60,144 nt of DNA from an uncultured Oscillibacter sp. (lineage in GTDB: Bacteria; Bacillota; Clostridia; Oscillospirales; Oscillospiraceae). Below are positions 42,250 through 51,117 of the stretch, in pieces (position 1 is the first letter of the stretch; each line of letters begins with the position of its first letter). Position numbers and translations under genes: made by a program. The DNA lies in NCBI GenBank assembly GCA_910577405.1, contig CAJTMG010000021.1:1-60144 (forward strand), in the 5' to 3' direction. The notes under the pieces are model-generated. The model was given only the letters and a program-made list of their open reading frames with translations. It had not been told where the DNA came from and did not search any database.

Positions 42250-42450
42250 ATGGACCATTTCTGCACCTGTACTAATACCGCCTGCCGCTGTCACCCTTCA
42301 AATCACGACAAGGGCTGTACGCTCTGCATTGAGAAGGAACTGCGCAAACAGGAAATCCCCGCCTGCTTCTTCAACCTCATTGCTCCCGGTGAATCCATTC
42401 AGGACTGTTCCCTGGAAGCCTTCGCCCGGCGGGTTCTCCATTCTGAATAA
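42250..42450 (+). CDS. DUF6485 family cysteine-rich protein (66 aa)
   Basis: AAGGAGGTTTCC precedes the ATG. The Cys-rich pattern HFCTCTNTACRCH, KGCTLCIEKELRKQEIPACFF matches DUF6485, small probably metal-binding proteins of anaerobic Firmicutes. Function unknown. Confidence 0.78.
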   Translation: MDHFCTCTNTACRCHPSNHDKGCTLCIEKELRKQEIPACFFNLIAPGESIQDCSLEAFARRVLHSE

Positions 42451-42455
42451 GCGTA

Positions 42456-42489
42456 AGCGGGACCACTTTCCAACGGCCCCGCTTTTTTG
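42456..42489 (+). terminator. Terminator after the DUF6485 gene
   Basis: AGCGGG and CCCGCT stem with a following run of six T. Confidence 0.7.
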
Positions 42490-42523
42490 CTGCCCGGAAG
42501 AACTCCATCCTCCCGTTCTTCAT

Positions 42524-43528
42524 TCAAAGCCATGTGCGTTCCAGAAGCTCGTCCTTTTTGGCGCGGGTCATAAGCTCGCTGACGACCTCCCGGACCTGCT
42601 TGCCGTGGTAGAGGACCTGATAGGCACAGTCGCAAATAGGCATTTCCACTCCCTCCTTGGCAGCAAGCTGGTGAACGCTCTCGGCGGCGAAATAGCCCTC
42701 CACCACCGCGCCTACTTCCTCCATGGCCTCCTTGGGACTCTTCCCCTGACCAATCAGTATCCCAGCACGGTTATTCCGGGAGTGCATGGACGTACAGGTG
42801 ACGATCAGGTCCCCCATGCCCGCAAGCCCGCCGAAGGTCCGCCGGGTACCGCCAAGCTGTTCGCCCAGACGGGTGATCTCTGCCATGGCGCGGGTCATCA
42901 AAAGGGCCTTTGTGTTGTCCTGCAATCCCAATCCGGTGCAGATGCCGCAGCTCAGGGCAATGATATTTTTCAGAGCCGCCGCCAGCTCCACGCCCACGAT
43001 ATCGTAACTGGTATAGACCCGAAAGCTATCATTCATAAAGGCATTTTGCACAAAACGGGCTGTATTTCTGTCCGGGCAGGCCGACACGCAGCCGGTAGGA
43101 AGCCGCAGGCCCACTTCCTCCGCGTGAGAGGGACCGGACAGCGCGGCGACCTTGCAGATCTCGCCGGTGGTCTCCTGCAAAACCTGGCTCATCCGCAGAT
43201 TGGTGTCCCGTTCAATGCCCTTGGAGACGCTGACAAGGACCGTCTTCCGGGTCAGGTACGGCGCGATCTGTTCTCCCGTCTTCCGTACCGCAAAGGACGG
43301 CGGCGCGCTCACCACCATCTCCGCGCCCTCCAGACAGCCCAGGTCTCCCGTGATCTGAAGCGTCTCCGGCAATGCCACGCCCTTCAGCAGCGGATTCTCA
43401 CGGCTCTCCGACATCTGCGCCGCTTTCTCCGGATTGTGGGACCAGAGCGTTACGTCGTGCCCGTTGTCGCACAGTACAATCGCCAGCGCCGTCCCCCATG
43501 CGCCGCTCCCCAATACTACTGCTTTCAT
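42524..43528 (-). CDS. gpsA: Glycerol-3-phosphate dehydrogenase [NAD(P)+]
   Basis: The nucleotide fold MKAVVLGSGAWGTALA (residues 1-16), SKGIE near 100, and NIIALSCGICTGLGLQDN with GGTRRTFGGLAGMGDL near 220-245 are GpsA features. It makes glycerol-3-phosphate for phospholipid synthesis. The ATG overlaps the plsY stop (ATGA), so the two lipid genes are coupled. Confidence 0.95.
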   Translation of the reverse strand: MKAVVLGSGAWGTALAIVLCDNGHDVTLWSHNPEKAAQMSESRENPLLKGVALPETLQITGDLGCLEGAEMVVSAPPSFAVRKTGEQIAPYLTRKTVLVSVSKGIERDTNLRMSQVLQETTGEICKVAALSGPSHAEEVGLRLPTGCVSACPDRNTARFVQNAFMNDSFRVYTSYDIVGVELAAALKNIIALSCGICTGLGLQDNTKALLMTRAMAEITRLGEQLGGTRRTFGGLAGMGDLIVTCTSMHSRNNRAGILIGQGKSPKEAMEEVGAVVEGYFAAESVHQLAAKEGVEMPICDCAYQVLYHGKQVREVVSELMTRAKKDELLERTWL

Positions 43529-44208
43529 GCCTTGTCCTCCTTTTTCTTATGGAAGCTCAATTTCCGTTCCGTTCCGTGAAGCAGGCGGTCAGCGTTGCCC
43601 CGATGCTTCCAGACCACCAGAATGCCGCAGACAAAGCCCAGTGCAATCACCGCGGGCTGGTCCGGGTAGCAAAGCCATGTCACCACCGGGAAGCACAGTC
43701 CAGCCCAGAGAGACCCCAAGGATACATAGCGGGTCAGCACCGTAAGAAGCAGAAAACCGCCCCAGGACGCCAGCGCGATATGCCAGTCCAGCATCAGGGC
43801 GATGGTCCCGCCGGAGAGAATCCCCTTGCCGCCCTTGAACTGAAACATACAGGGGAACATATGCCCAAGCAGGCAGAAGACCGCCGCCCAGTAACGCCCC
43901 AGCACCGGATTCCCCAGATATGAGAACGCCCATGCTCCCAGAAGTACCGCCAGAACCGCTTTCAGCACGTCGCAGAGTATCACGACGAAGGTCAGCCCGC
44001 CGCCGAAGGTCCGGAAGAAATTCGTCAGGCCCGCATTGCCGCTTCCATGGGTCCGCACGTCGTCCCGAAGGATATATTTCGAGACGATCACCGCGCCGTT
44101 GAAGCAGCCCAGAAGGTAGGAAATCACCGCGACAAGCCCATAAAGCACCGCCGGAGGTCCCATAAAAACCCGAATGAAATCGTTTGTTGCTTCCGGTTCG
44201 TATGTCAT
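43525..44208 (-). CDS. plsY: Acyl-phosphate:glycerol-3-phosphate acyltransferase
   Basis: A membrane protein of 227 residues with the PlsY motifs GSGNAGLTNFFRTFG (about 55-69) and KGGKGI near 107-112 plus several transmembrane segments. It acylates the product of GpsA. It starts three bases after der. Confidence 0.94.
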   Translation of the reverse strand: MTYEPEATNDFIRVFMGPPAVLYGLVAVISYLLGCFNGAVIVSKYILRDDVRTHGSGNAGLTNFFRTFGGGLTFVVILCDVLKAVLAVLLGAWAFSYLGNPVLGRYWAAVFCLLGHMFPCMFQFKGGKGILSGGTIALMLDWHIALASWGGFLLLTVLTRYVSLGSLWAGLCFPVVTWLCYPDQPAVIALGFVCGILVVWKHRGNADRLLHGTERKLSFHKKKEDKA

Positions 44209-44211
44209 GGT

Positions 44212-45540
44212 TCAGACCTCCTTCTCACCCTTCTGCCGGATGGAGATACGGATAGGCGTTCCCTCCAGGCCGAAGGTGTTTCGGATGCAGTTCTCCAGAT
44301 AACGCTGGTAGGAAAAATGAAACAGCCGGGAATCGTTGCAGAAAATCACGTAATGGGGCGGTTTTACCCCCACCTGCGTCATATAATAGATTTTCAGCCG
44401 GCGGCCCTTGTCGGTAGGCGGCTGGACCCGGACCTGGGCATCGGCAAGCACGTCGTTCAGCATCCCGGTGGTAATGCGGGTACTGGCCTGGTTGCTCACA
44501 TAGTCAATCAGCTCAAAGAGGCGGTCCACCCGCTGCCCGGTCAAAGCGGAGACGAACAGAACCGGCGCATAGGTCATAAAGCTCAGGCCCTGCCGAACAT
44601 CCTCCCGCATCCGGTCCATGGTCTTGCCGTCCTTCTCCACCAGGTCCCATTTATTCACCACAATAATGCTGGCTTTTCCCGCTTCATGGGCCATTCCAGC
44701 TACTTTTGTGTCCTGTTCTGTCACACCCTCCATGGCGTCAATCATAATCAGGCACACGTCCGCCCGCTCGATTGCCATGGCTGCCCGAAGCGCGCTGTAA
44801 CGTTCAATATTCTCTTCCACCTTGCTTTTCCGGCGAAGCCCCGCGGTGTCGATAAAGACAAACCTGCCCTTCTCGTTCTCAAACCGTGAATCAATGGCGT
44901 CCCGGGTTGTACCGGCCACATTGGAGACGATCACCCGGTTTTCCCCAAGAATCTTGTTAATCAGCGACGACTTTCCCGCGTTGGGCTTGCCGATGACGGC
45001 TACTTTGATGGCGTCGTCCTCTTCCTCCTCCTCGTCCGCCGGGGGGAAGTATTGCAGGCAGGCGTCCAGCAAATCGCCGGTGCCGTGGCCATGGACGGCG
45101 GAAACGGCTACAGGGTCTCCAAGGCCAAGGTTGTAGAACTCGTAGAAATCCGGGTCCGGCAGTCCGGTGGAATCCATCTTATTCACCGCCAGAACGATGG
45201 GCTTGCCGCTGCGCAGGAGCATTCCGGCCACCTCCTGATCCGCCGCCGTCAAGCCTGTCCGGATATCCGTCAAAAACACAATGACCGTGGCGGTGTCAAT
45301 GGCGATCCGGGCCTGATCCCGCATAAATTCCAGAATCAGATTATCCGTCCGGGGTTCGATGCCGCCGGTGTCCACCAAGGTGAAGCTCCGGCCGTTCCAG
45401 TCGCAGTCGCCATAGATCCGGTCGCGGGTCACGCCGGGGGTGTCCTCCACAATGGACAGACGCCGCCCGATCAGCTTATTGAACAGCATGGACTTGCCTA
45501 CATTGGGCCGTCCCACAATGGCCACTATCGGTTTTGCCAT
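44212..45540 (-). CDS. der: GTPase Der (EngA)
   Basis: GGGAGGGATATT fits the start at 45540, giving 442 residues. Two tandem GTPase domains: GRPNVGKS (9-16) and GKPNAGKS near 181, each with its DTAG/DTGG motif, and a C-terminal KH-like domain. It assists large-subunit assembly. Confidence 0.96.
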   Translation of the reverse strand: MAKPIVAIVGRPNVGKSMLFNKLIGRRLSIVEDTPGVTRDRIYGDCDWNGRSFTLVDTGGIEPRTDNLILEFMRDQARIAIDTATVIVFLTDIRTGLTAADQEVAGMLLRSGKPIVLAVNKMDSTGLPDPDFYEFYNLGLGDPVAVSAVHGHGTGDLLDACLQYFPPADEEEEEDDAIKVAVIGKPNAGKSSLINKILGENRVIVSNVAGTTRDAIDSRFENEKGRFVFIDTAGLRRKSKVEENIERYSALRAAMAIERADVCLIMIDAMEGVTEQDTKVAGMAHEAGKASIIVVNKWDLVEKDGKTMDRMREDVRQGLSFMTYAPVLFVSALTGQRVDRLFELIDYVSNQASTRITTGMLNDVLADAQVRVQPPTDKGRRLKIYYMTQVGVKPPHYVIFCNDSRLFHFSYQRYLENCIRNTFGLEGTPIRISIRQKGEKEV

Positions 45541-45679
45541 AATATCCCTCCCAAGGGCAGACATTCCAAAAAACTCCGCCCGTTCTATAATTCCAAACAA
45601 GGACCGCCCGACCATATCAGAGCCTGTCCCATTGTCCGGGAAAAATCCTGATTCCCAATTTCTCATTCCTGACGCAACT

Positions 45680-45708
45680 ATTATACCCTGCATTGGGCAG
45701 CGGCGCAA
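45680..45708 (-). promoter_or_regulatory. Promoter of the der-plsY-gpsA operon
   Basis: On the minus strand TTGCGC (45708-45703), a 17-base spacer and TATAAT (45685-45680). The intergenic region 45541-45787 otherwise holds no gene. Confidence 0.65.
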
Positions 45709-45787
45709 GGGAAACTCTGACAGAAAACGCGGTTACTGCCGGAAAGCAGCTTCCGCGTTGACCGCACAGTATGGAGTTCCGCCGCCG

Positions 45788-46663
45788 TCACGCCCTGGGA
45801 TGAGCCTTCTGATACACGTCCTTCAATTCCTTCTTGACCACATGGGTGTAAATCTGGGTGGACGAGATATCCGCGTGACCCAGCATTTCCTGAAGAGACC
45901 GCAGGTCCGCGCCGTTCTCCAGCAGATGGGCCGCAAAGGAATGACGCAGCGTATGGGGCGTGATTTCCTTGTCAATGCCCGCCTTCTCCTGATAGTGCTT
46001 GATAATCTTCCAGAATCCCTGCCGGCTCATGCGCTCGCCGTTCATATTGACAAACAGGGCGGCCTCCCCGCTGTCGGAAACCAACTGCGGGCGGGCTTTG
46101 CTGAGGTAATCCTGCAAGGCTTTGACAGCGGTGCGGTAAACGGGGATGCTCCGCTCCCTGCCCCGGCCTGTGCAGCGCAGGATGCCCGCGGAAAGGTTCA
46201 GGTTCTCCAGGTCCAGGGCGGTCAATTCACTGACGCGGATGCCAGTGGCGTAAAGCAGTTCCAGCATCGCGTGATCCCGAAACCCTTTGGCGTCCACGCA
46301 GCGGGGCTGTTCCAGGAATAGCTCCACTTCCCTGCTGGTCAGCACGGCGGGGTACTTCCGTTCCGTTCTGGCCGCGGCGACGCCTTTGGCGGGATTGCTG
46401 TCTATGGTCCCCTGGGCTACAAGAAAATTGTAATACGACTTTACCGACGCCAGATACCGGCTGACGGACGCCGCCGACTTCCCCCGGTTCTGCATCCATT
46501 CCATGTATTCCCGCACCGTCTCCCCGTCGGCCTCGGTCAGCTCCTTCCCCTGCCCGGCAAGGTATTCCGCAAACTGTCCCACATCCCGGAGATACGCCGC
46601 CACCGTGTTCTCCGACGCGTGACGCTCCTGCATCAGATACGCGCCATAGCCTGTCAGCTCCAT
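45788..46663 (-). CDS. xerD: Tyrosine recombinase XerD
   Basis: GAGGGAGGATTGC fits ATG 46663. The 291-residue protein has the catalytic residues in ATGIRVSEL, HTLRHSFAAHLLENGADL and GHADISSTQIYTHV, with Tyr near the C-terminus. It resolves chromosome dimers at dif; its presence in a chromosomal cluster, not beside mobile genes, argues for the housekeeping enzyme. Confidence 0.92.
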   Translation of the reverse strand: MELTGYGAYLMQERHASENTVAAYLRDVGQFAEYLAGQGKELTEADGETVREYMEWMQNRGKSAASVSRYLASVKSYYNFLVAQGTIDSNPAKGVAAARTERKYPAVLTSREVELFLEQPRCVDAKGFRDHAMLELLYATGIRVSELTALDLENLNLSAGILRCTGRGRERSIPVYRTAVKALQDYLSKARPQLVSDSGEAALFVNMNGERMSRQGFWKIIKHYQEKAGIDKEITPHTLRHSFAAHLLENGADLRSLQEMLGHADISSTQIYTHVVKKELKDVYQKAHPRA

Positions 46664-46695
46664 GCAATCCTCCCTCTCTCTATACACAACAAACA

Positions 46696-47277
46696 CTACA
46701 CAGCCAGCCGCTCCAGCACGGCATCCAGAAGCCAGGGGGACAGCGCCAGCTCCGCCCAGAGACCCGCCAGCAACGCCCCGCTAACCACGCCCAGACGCAG
46801 CCAGTATTCCCGACCCCGCACGGCCCGTCCCCTCCCAAGAGACAAACACGCGGCCTCCCACGACGGCACTGCCAGCAGAAAATAACATGGCAGGGTCACC
46901 GCGCACCGCAGGCCCATCACCGCCGCCGCCAGCAGCACGCCCTCCGGTCCGAAGACGGTGGCAAAGCAGCACACCGAAAAGGACAGGAAAAATCCAAAGG
47001 CCGCTGTCAGGCCCGGCACCAGCACCGCCCCCAACACGCTGAATCCCAAGAGAAACGCCGCCAGCGGATACCGGAAGTACAGCACCGCAGCCGTCAGCGC
47101 AGTACCGTCTCCCTCAACCGCCGTGAAATCCCGCAGGTAGCCGCTCAGCTCCTCTCCGGCAGTCTCGGGCACATTCCCGGCACAGACCTGTCCCAAAATC
47201 ATGCCGGACAGAAAAAACAAGCCCAGAAACAGCAGTCTCGCCAACGGCTGTCCCAAATCCATTCTGCGTCCCTTCAC
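46696..47277 (-). CDS. spoIIM: SpoIIM family membrane protein
   Basis: GGGAGGTGAGGCGG suits the GTG at 47277. Five or six hydrophobic segments, the first with FLSGMILGQVCAGN, and a pattern GFSVLGAVLVPGLTAAFGFF match stage II sporulation protein M. SpoIIM helps SpoIIDMP remodel septal peptidoglycan in engulfment. The reading is by pattern, and the spoIID/P partners are not in the window. Confidence 0.75.
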   Translation of the reverse strand: MKGRRMDLGQPLARLLFLGLFFLSGMILGQVCAGNVPETAGEELSGYLRDFTAVEGDGTALTAAVLYFRYPLAAFLLGFSVLGAVLVPGLTAAFGFFLSFSVCCFATVFGPEGVLLAAAVMGLRCAVTLPCYFLLAVPSWEAACLSLGRGRAVRGREYWLRLGVVSGALLAGLWAELALSPWLLDAVLERLAV

Positions 47278-47339
47278 CCGCCTCACCTCCCTGCATCCTA
47301 TGCGTGTCCCGGATGCTTTATGCAAGGCGTCAGGCAGGA

Positions 47340-47384
47340 AGACGGCCCTTTCCCTCGGCGTTCCGGGAAGGGCCGTTTTCCTCT
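47340..47384. terminator. Hairpin terminator between spoIIM and the TIGR04086 gene
   Basis: ACGGCCCTTTCCC and GGGAAGGGCCGT pair nearly perfectly; TTTTCCTC follows on the + strand. It probably separates the yajC/TIGR04086 unit from spoIIM. Confidence 0.6.
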
Positions 47385-47547
47385 AATATAGAGCATTCTA
47401 TCCGCTTTCGCAAGGAATTTGTATGAAAATCCTATTTTTTGTAAATTCCCACAAAAATCTTATGTCAACTTCTACCCCGCATCCCCATTTCTGACAGCAA
47501 TTGCAGACAAAAGCTCCCATAGACAGAAGAAGAACGCGGAAAAAATC

Positions 47548-47934
47548 TCACCGTCTGCGGCGCTTTCCGGGGCGGAACAGGCTGGAAAGAAGTCCCCCGC
47601 CTACCGCGCATAACAGCAGAACGCCTCCCTGACCCAGCCAGGCGGTCTCGTTCCAGCAGCACAGCGCCGTCACCGCCAGCACGCCCGCAAAGATCGCCCC
47701 TGTCAGCAGACCCCCGCCGCGAATCGATGTGCGCCAGACCGTCAGAAGGCCTCCCAGAAGCGCCGAGATCACGCACCAGACCGCGATCCCGATAAAACTC
47801 CCGCTCTCCGGCAGAAGCCCCTTCACTACCAAAAATGCCAGTACCAGCAGCCCCAGAAAATACGTCCCCAGCGCCAGGAGACCTCCCTGTGCAAAGCCCT
47901 GCCATACCGCCGCCTGTTTTCGTCCCTTTGTCAT
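47548..47934 (-). CDS. TIGR04086 family membrane protein
   Basis: AAAGGGAGGTAGACGGC precedes the ATG. A 128-residue protein with four hydrophobic segments, Trp and Gly in conserved positions (WQGFAQGGLLALGTY) and a basic C-terminus. TIGR04086 members sit next to yajC in many Firmicutes, as here. Function unknown. Confidence 0.72.
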   Translation of the reverse strand: MTKGRKQAAVWQGFAQGGLLALGTYFLGLLVLAFLVVKGLLPESGSFIGIAVWCVISALLGGLLTVWRTSIRGGGLLTGAIFAGVLAVTALCCWNETAWLGQGGVLLLCAVGGGLLSSLFRPGKRRRR

Positions 47935-48043
47935 GCCGTCTACCTCCCTTTTTTCCCAGCTTATTCAGCCTGCGCCTCCCTTTATGCCTCCCAACCCGCA
48001 AAAAGCCCCGCCACAGCTCTGCGCCGCGACGGGGTCTTGCTTC

Positions 48044-48394
48044 TTACTTGTCCTCGGAATTCTCTGCCTTTTCGGGCAAGCCTTCCTTTTCCTTCTTTTT
48101 CTTCTTCTCCTCTACGGGCATATCACTGCTCTGCACGCCTACCGAACTCACAGCCCACTTTGTCAGCTCCATCCGCACCCGGTCGTCGCTGGTCTCAATC
48201 ACGATGGTCTCCGCGTTCACAGCCACAATCTTGCCCACAATGCCGCCAATAGATGTGATCACGTCGCCCTTCTTCAGACTGTCCCGCATCTCCTGCGCTT
48301 TCTTCTTCCGCTTGTTTTCCGGGCGGATCATCAGAAGATACATCATCCCAAGCACGACAACGATCATGATTAAGCTGCTGGTACCTTGATTCAT
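48044..48394 (-). CDS. yajC: Preprotein translocase subunit YajC
   Basis: The 116-residue protein has one N-terminal membrane segment (SLIMIVVVLGMMYLLMI) and the family motif RPENKRKKKAQEMRDSLKKGD followed by TSIGGIVGKIV. It is an accessory membrane protein of the Sec translocase. The tgt gene lies upstream in the same orientation. Confidence 0.93.
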   Translation of the reverse strand: MNQGTSSLIMIVVVLGMMYLLMIRPENKRKKKAQEMRDSLKKGDVITSIGGIVGKIVAVNAETIVIETSDDRVRMELTKWAVSSVGVQSSDMPVEEKKKKKEKEGLPEKAENSEDK

Positions 48395-48539
48395 GTGTAA
48401 ACTTCCTTCCTTTTCTGCAATCAGAATGTGTCTATTATACCAAATTCAAAATCTTTTGCAAGCCTTTTCTTCATACTTCCTGAAAGACCTTGCAATTTTT
48501 CCGGTTTTCTGCCGCCCTGAACCCAAAGGAGACCGGCTT

Positions 48540-48811
48540 ATGCGCTATTTTCTGACTCTTCCGCTCATTCTGGGCGGCCGCGTCGGGAAAAGCCCCGTTC
48601 CTCTGGAGGACCTGTCCGCGGACTACAGTCTGGAGCAAACAAAAAAACAGCGTTGTGGTCCATAGAAAACGGCGATATTTCCAGCGGTCAGGAGGTCCGG
48701 GAAGCCTTTGTCCAAGCCGCGCCCGTCTGGAGGGGCATATTGATTTTCACCTTGTTTATAAAGACCTCATATATGACGATTGACCCGCAGGGGCCCTTCC
48801 AGTACCGGTAG
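48540..48811 (+). pseudogene. Frameshifted DUF4362-like lipoprotein remnant
   Basis: The frame from ATG 48540 gives a hydrophobic start then DLSADYSLEQTKK. At a run of A (48636-48644) the sense passes to a second frame (SVVVH), then to a third reading IENGDISSGQEVREAFVQA. Order and spacing fit the start of DUF4362 proteins (EQAKxxGxVVxxxG...). Two frame shifts and a truncated end make this a decayed gene. Confidence 0.5.
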
Positions 48812-48820
48812 GCTCCCTTT

Positions 48821-49954
48821 TTATACCCGCTCCGCCAGTTTTTCGCTGTACTCCGAACGGAACGCGGCAAAACGGCCTTCATCCAGGGCCTCACGGATTT
48901 TCGCGGTCAGCTCGTTGTAGAAATACAGATTGTGCAGTACCGCCAGACGGAGGGCAAGAGTTTCCTCCGCCTTGAAGAGATGCCGCAGGTAGGCCCGTGA
49001 GAAGCGTTTGCAGACCGGACACTGACAGCTTTCACTGATGGGCCGGTCATCCATGGCATACTTGGCATTCAGGATGTTCACGGTGCCCTCCCAGGTGAAG
49101 AGCTTCCCGTGACGGCCGTTCCGGGAGGGCATCACGCAGTCAAAGAAGTCCACCCCCCGGGCCACTCCTTCTATGATGTTGCTGGGAGTCCCCACGCCCA
49201 TCAGATACCGGGGCTTGTCCTTGGGCATCCAGGGTTCTACCGCCTCTATAATATCATACATCACCTGAGTCGGCTCCCCTACCGCAAGTCCACCGATGGC
49301 GAACCCGTCACAGTCCAGCTTCGCGATCTCTTTCATGTGCCATACCCGCAGGTCCGGGAACGTGGCCCCCTGGTTGATGCCAAACAGAAGCTGTCCGGGG
49401 TTGACGGTCTCCGGCAGGCTGTTCAGGCGGTCGTGCTCGGTCTTGCAGCGCTCCAACCAGCGGAAGGTCCGTTCGCAGGAAGCCTTCGCGTAATCGTAGG
49501 CCGCCGGATTCTCCACGCACTCATCAAAGGCCATGGCTATGTCACTGCCCAGATTAGACTGTATACGCATGGATTCCTCGGGACCCATGAAAATTTTCCT
49601 TCCGTCGATATGGGACGAAAAATAGACGCCCTCTTCCTTAATCCGCCGCAGAGACGCCAGCGAAAAGACCTGAAAGCCGCCGGAATCGGTCAGAATCGGT
49701 CCCTCCCAGCCCATAAAGCGATGCAGCCCGCCCATTTTGCGCACCAATTCGTCGCCGGGCCGCAGATGCAGATGATAGGTGTTGCTCAGTTCGATCTGAC
49801 AGCCTGTCTCCCGCAGATCATACGCAGACACGCCGCCTTTGATTGCCGCCTGAGTGCCTACGTTCATAAAGACCGGCGTCTGAACAATCCCCCCATGCGC
49901 GCAGGTAAACTGACCCCGCCGCGCATGGCCTTCCGTTTTCAACAGTGTAAACAT
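48821..49954 (-). CDS. tgt: Queuine tRNA-ribosyltransferase
   Basis: The protein of 377 residues has PVFMNVGTQAAIKGG near 29-43, the SGGFQVFSL region (about 91-99) with catalytic Asp in LTDSGGFQ, and the zinc site CQCPVCKRFSRAYLRH near 312-327. It exchanges guanine 34 of Asn, Asp, His and Tyr tRNAs for a queuosine precursor. GGGAGAGCG precedes the ATG. Confidence 0.95.
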   Translation of the reverse strand: MFTLLKTEGHARRGQFTCAHGGIVQTPVFMNVGTQAAIKGGVSAYDLRETGCQIELSNTYHLHLRPGDELVRKMGGLHRFMGWEGPILTDSGGFQVFSLASLRRIKEEGVYFSSHIDGRKIFMGPEESMRIQSNLGSDIAMAFDECVENPAAYDYAKASCERTFRWLERCKTEHDRLNSLPETVNPGQLLFGINQGATFPDLRVWHMKEIAKLDCDGFAIGGLAVGEPTQVMYDIIEAVEPWMPKDKPRYLMGVGTPSNIIEGVARGVDFFDCVMPSRNGRHGKLFTWEGTVNILNAKYAMDDRPISESCQCPVCKRFSRAYLRHLFKAEETLALRLAVLHNLYFYNELTAKIREALDEGRFAAFRSEYSEKLAERV

Positions 49955-50220
49955 GAACGCTCTCCCTTTTATGATTTCCTACAGGCTGTCAAAAAAGCCC
50001 GCAGCGCCGTTTTCCGTTCCGGGGGCAGGGTCTTTTGCGGAATTCCCAGTTCCGGGCCGATATTGGGCAATGCCGCGCCCCTCCTCTCGTTTCCGACATT
50101 CTACCAGATTTCTCCCCCAGACGCAAGAGGGTAAAAAAGCCCCGCCGTTTCCGACAGGGCTGAAGCTCCGCGTCATCTGCTGACAACTGCGGCCATTATC
50201 CATTTCTCTGACGCTTTTTC
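49955..50220. other. Intergenic stretch with a minus-strand terminator
   Basis: No gene. On the minus strand AGCCCTGTCGG and a matching GGCGGGGCT arm followed by TTTTTTACC (50133-50161) end the iolB transcript. Confidence 0.6.
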
Positions 50221-51006
50221 TCAGAATTTCGCGTCGTGGAGCCAGACGTAACGCTCATCTTCGCAGCGGTCAGTCTGGAGCCAGGGATTGCCGTCCAGAT
50301 GGCGGATCATCCAAATGGTGTACATCTGGTAACCGGGGGCCACGGCCTGGGGATGCAGATCGCCGCCGGGGATGGCAGAAAAGCTGTGGTCCACGCTCTT
50401 GAAGACCTGATCGCCTACAAAACTGGCGCCGAAGCCCTCAGGATGGTCAAACAGGAAGACATAGCATTCGGGCTGGGGATGCCGGTGGGGGAGGTAGCCG
50501 GACCAATTGCCGCGGTCGTTGAGAATCTCGCCCAGGACCATGTTGGAGGCGGGGCAGATATCGTGGTCAAAGATGGTGTTCACCCGGCGCTTGGCCACGT
50601 CGCCGAACTTGCCTACACCGGACCACTTCCAGGGAGCGTCCTCGGGAGCGTAAAGGCGGCTGTCAAACTTGGCGTCATTCTTGGTACACTGGACCATGAT
50701 TTCCGCGTCAGCCTCGGCGGTAACGGCAATCTCCACGCCCTCGGAAGTATGGACGCACCAAGGTCCTTCAGTGAACACGTCCTTCCGGCTGACGCTCTTC
50801 TGATTGCCCTCCCAGGCGAAGGAAATCTTCCCGCTGAGCAGCAGCACCGCGATCTCCTCACCAGCGCGGCAGAACTTCCGGGTTTCGCCGGCCTTCATGC
50901 GGTACATCCGGATGTCCATCAGCATGGCAGCATAGTCATTATCGTAGGTAGTGAGAATCATCTCGCCGGACGCGTCAAATTCGGGGTAACCAAAAACCTT
51001 ACTCAT
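50221..51006 (-). CDS. iolB: 5-deoxy-glucuronate isomerase (IolB family)
   Basis: AAGGAGGTTCAGCGC fits ATG 51006, giving 261 residues. The KduI/IolB cupin pattern is present: YLPHRHPQPECYVFLFDHPEGFG with the metal-binding His and Glu, HPQAVAPGYQMYTIWMIRH near the end. It converts 5-deoxy-glucuronate in inositol breakdown. Only the IolH-like gene lies beside it; iolC, D, E and G are not in the window. Confidence 0.88.
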   Translation of the reverse strand: MSKVFGYPEFDASGEMILTTYDNDYAAMLMDIRMYRMKAGETRKFCRAGEEIAVLLLSGKISFAWEGNQKSVSRKDVFTEGPWCVHTSEGVEIAVTAEADAEIMVQCTKNDAKFDSRLYAPEDAPWKWSGVGKFGDVAKRRVNTIFDHDICPASNMVLGEILNDRGNWSGYLPHRHPQPECYVFLFDHPEGFGASFVGDQVFKSVDHSFSAIPGGDLHPQAVAPGYQMYTIWMIRHLDGNPWLQTDRCEDERYVWLHDAKF

Positions 51007-51117
51007 TGCGCTGAACCTCCTTGTTTTTTCCATCGACTTTTTTGGGGAGAACCGCCCCGCCGGAAATCCGAAAGGGCGGTTCAGAGGGGGGAAGTGTATG
51101 TAAAGCGAAATTCCGCC

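Noticed and set aside
45788..46663. XerD as phage integrase
   Set aside because: It lies in a stable chromosomal gene cluster far from any junction and has the housekeeping length and motifs.
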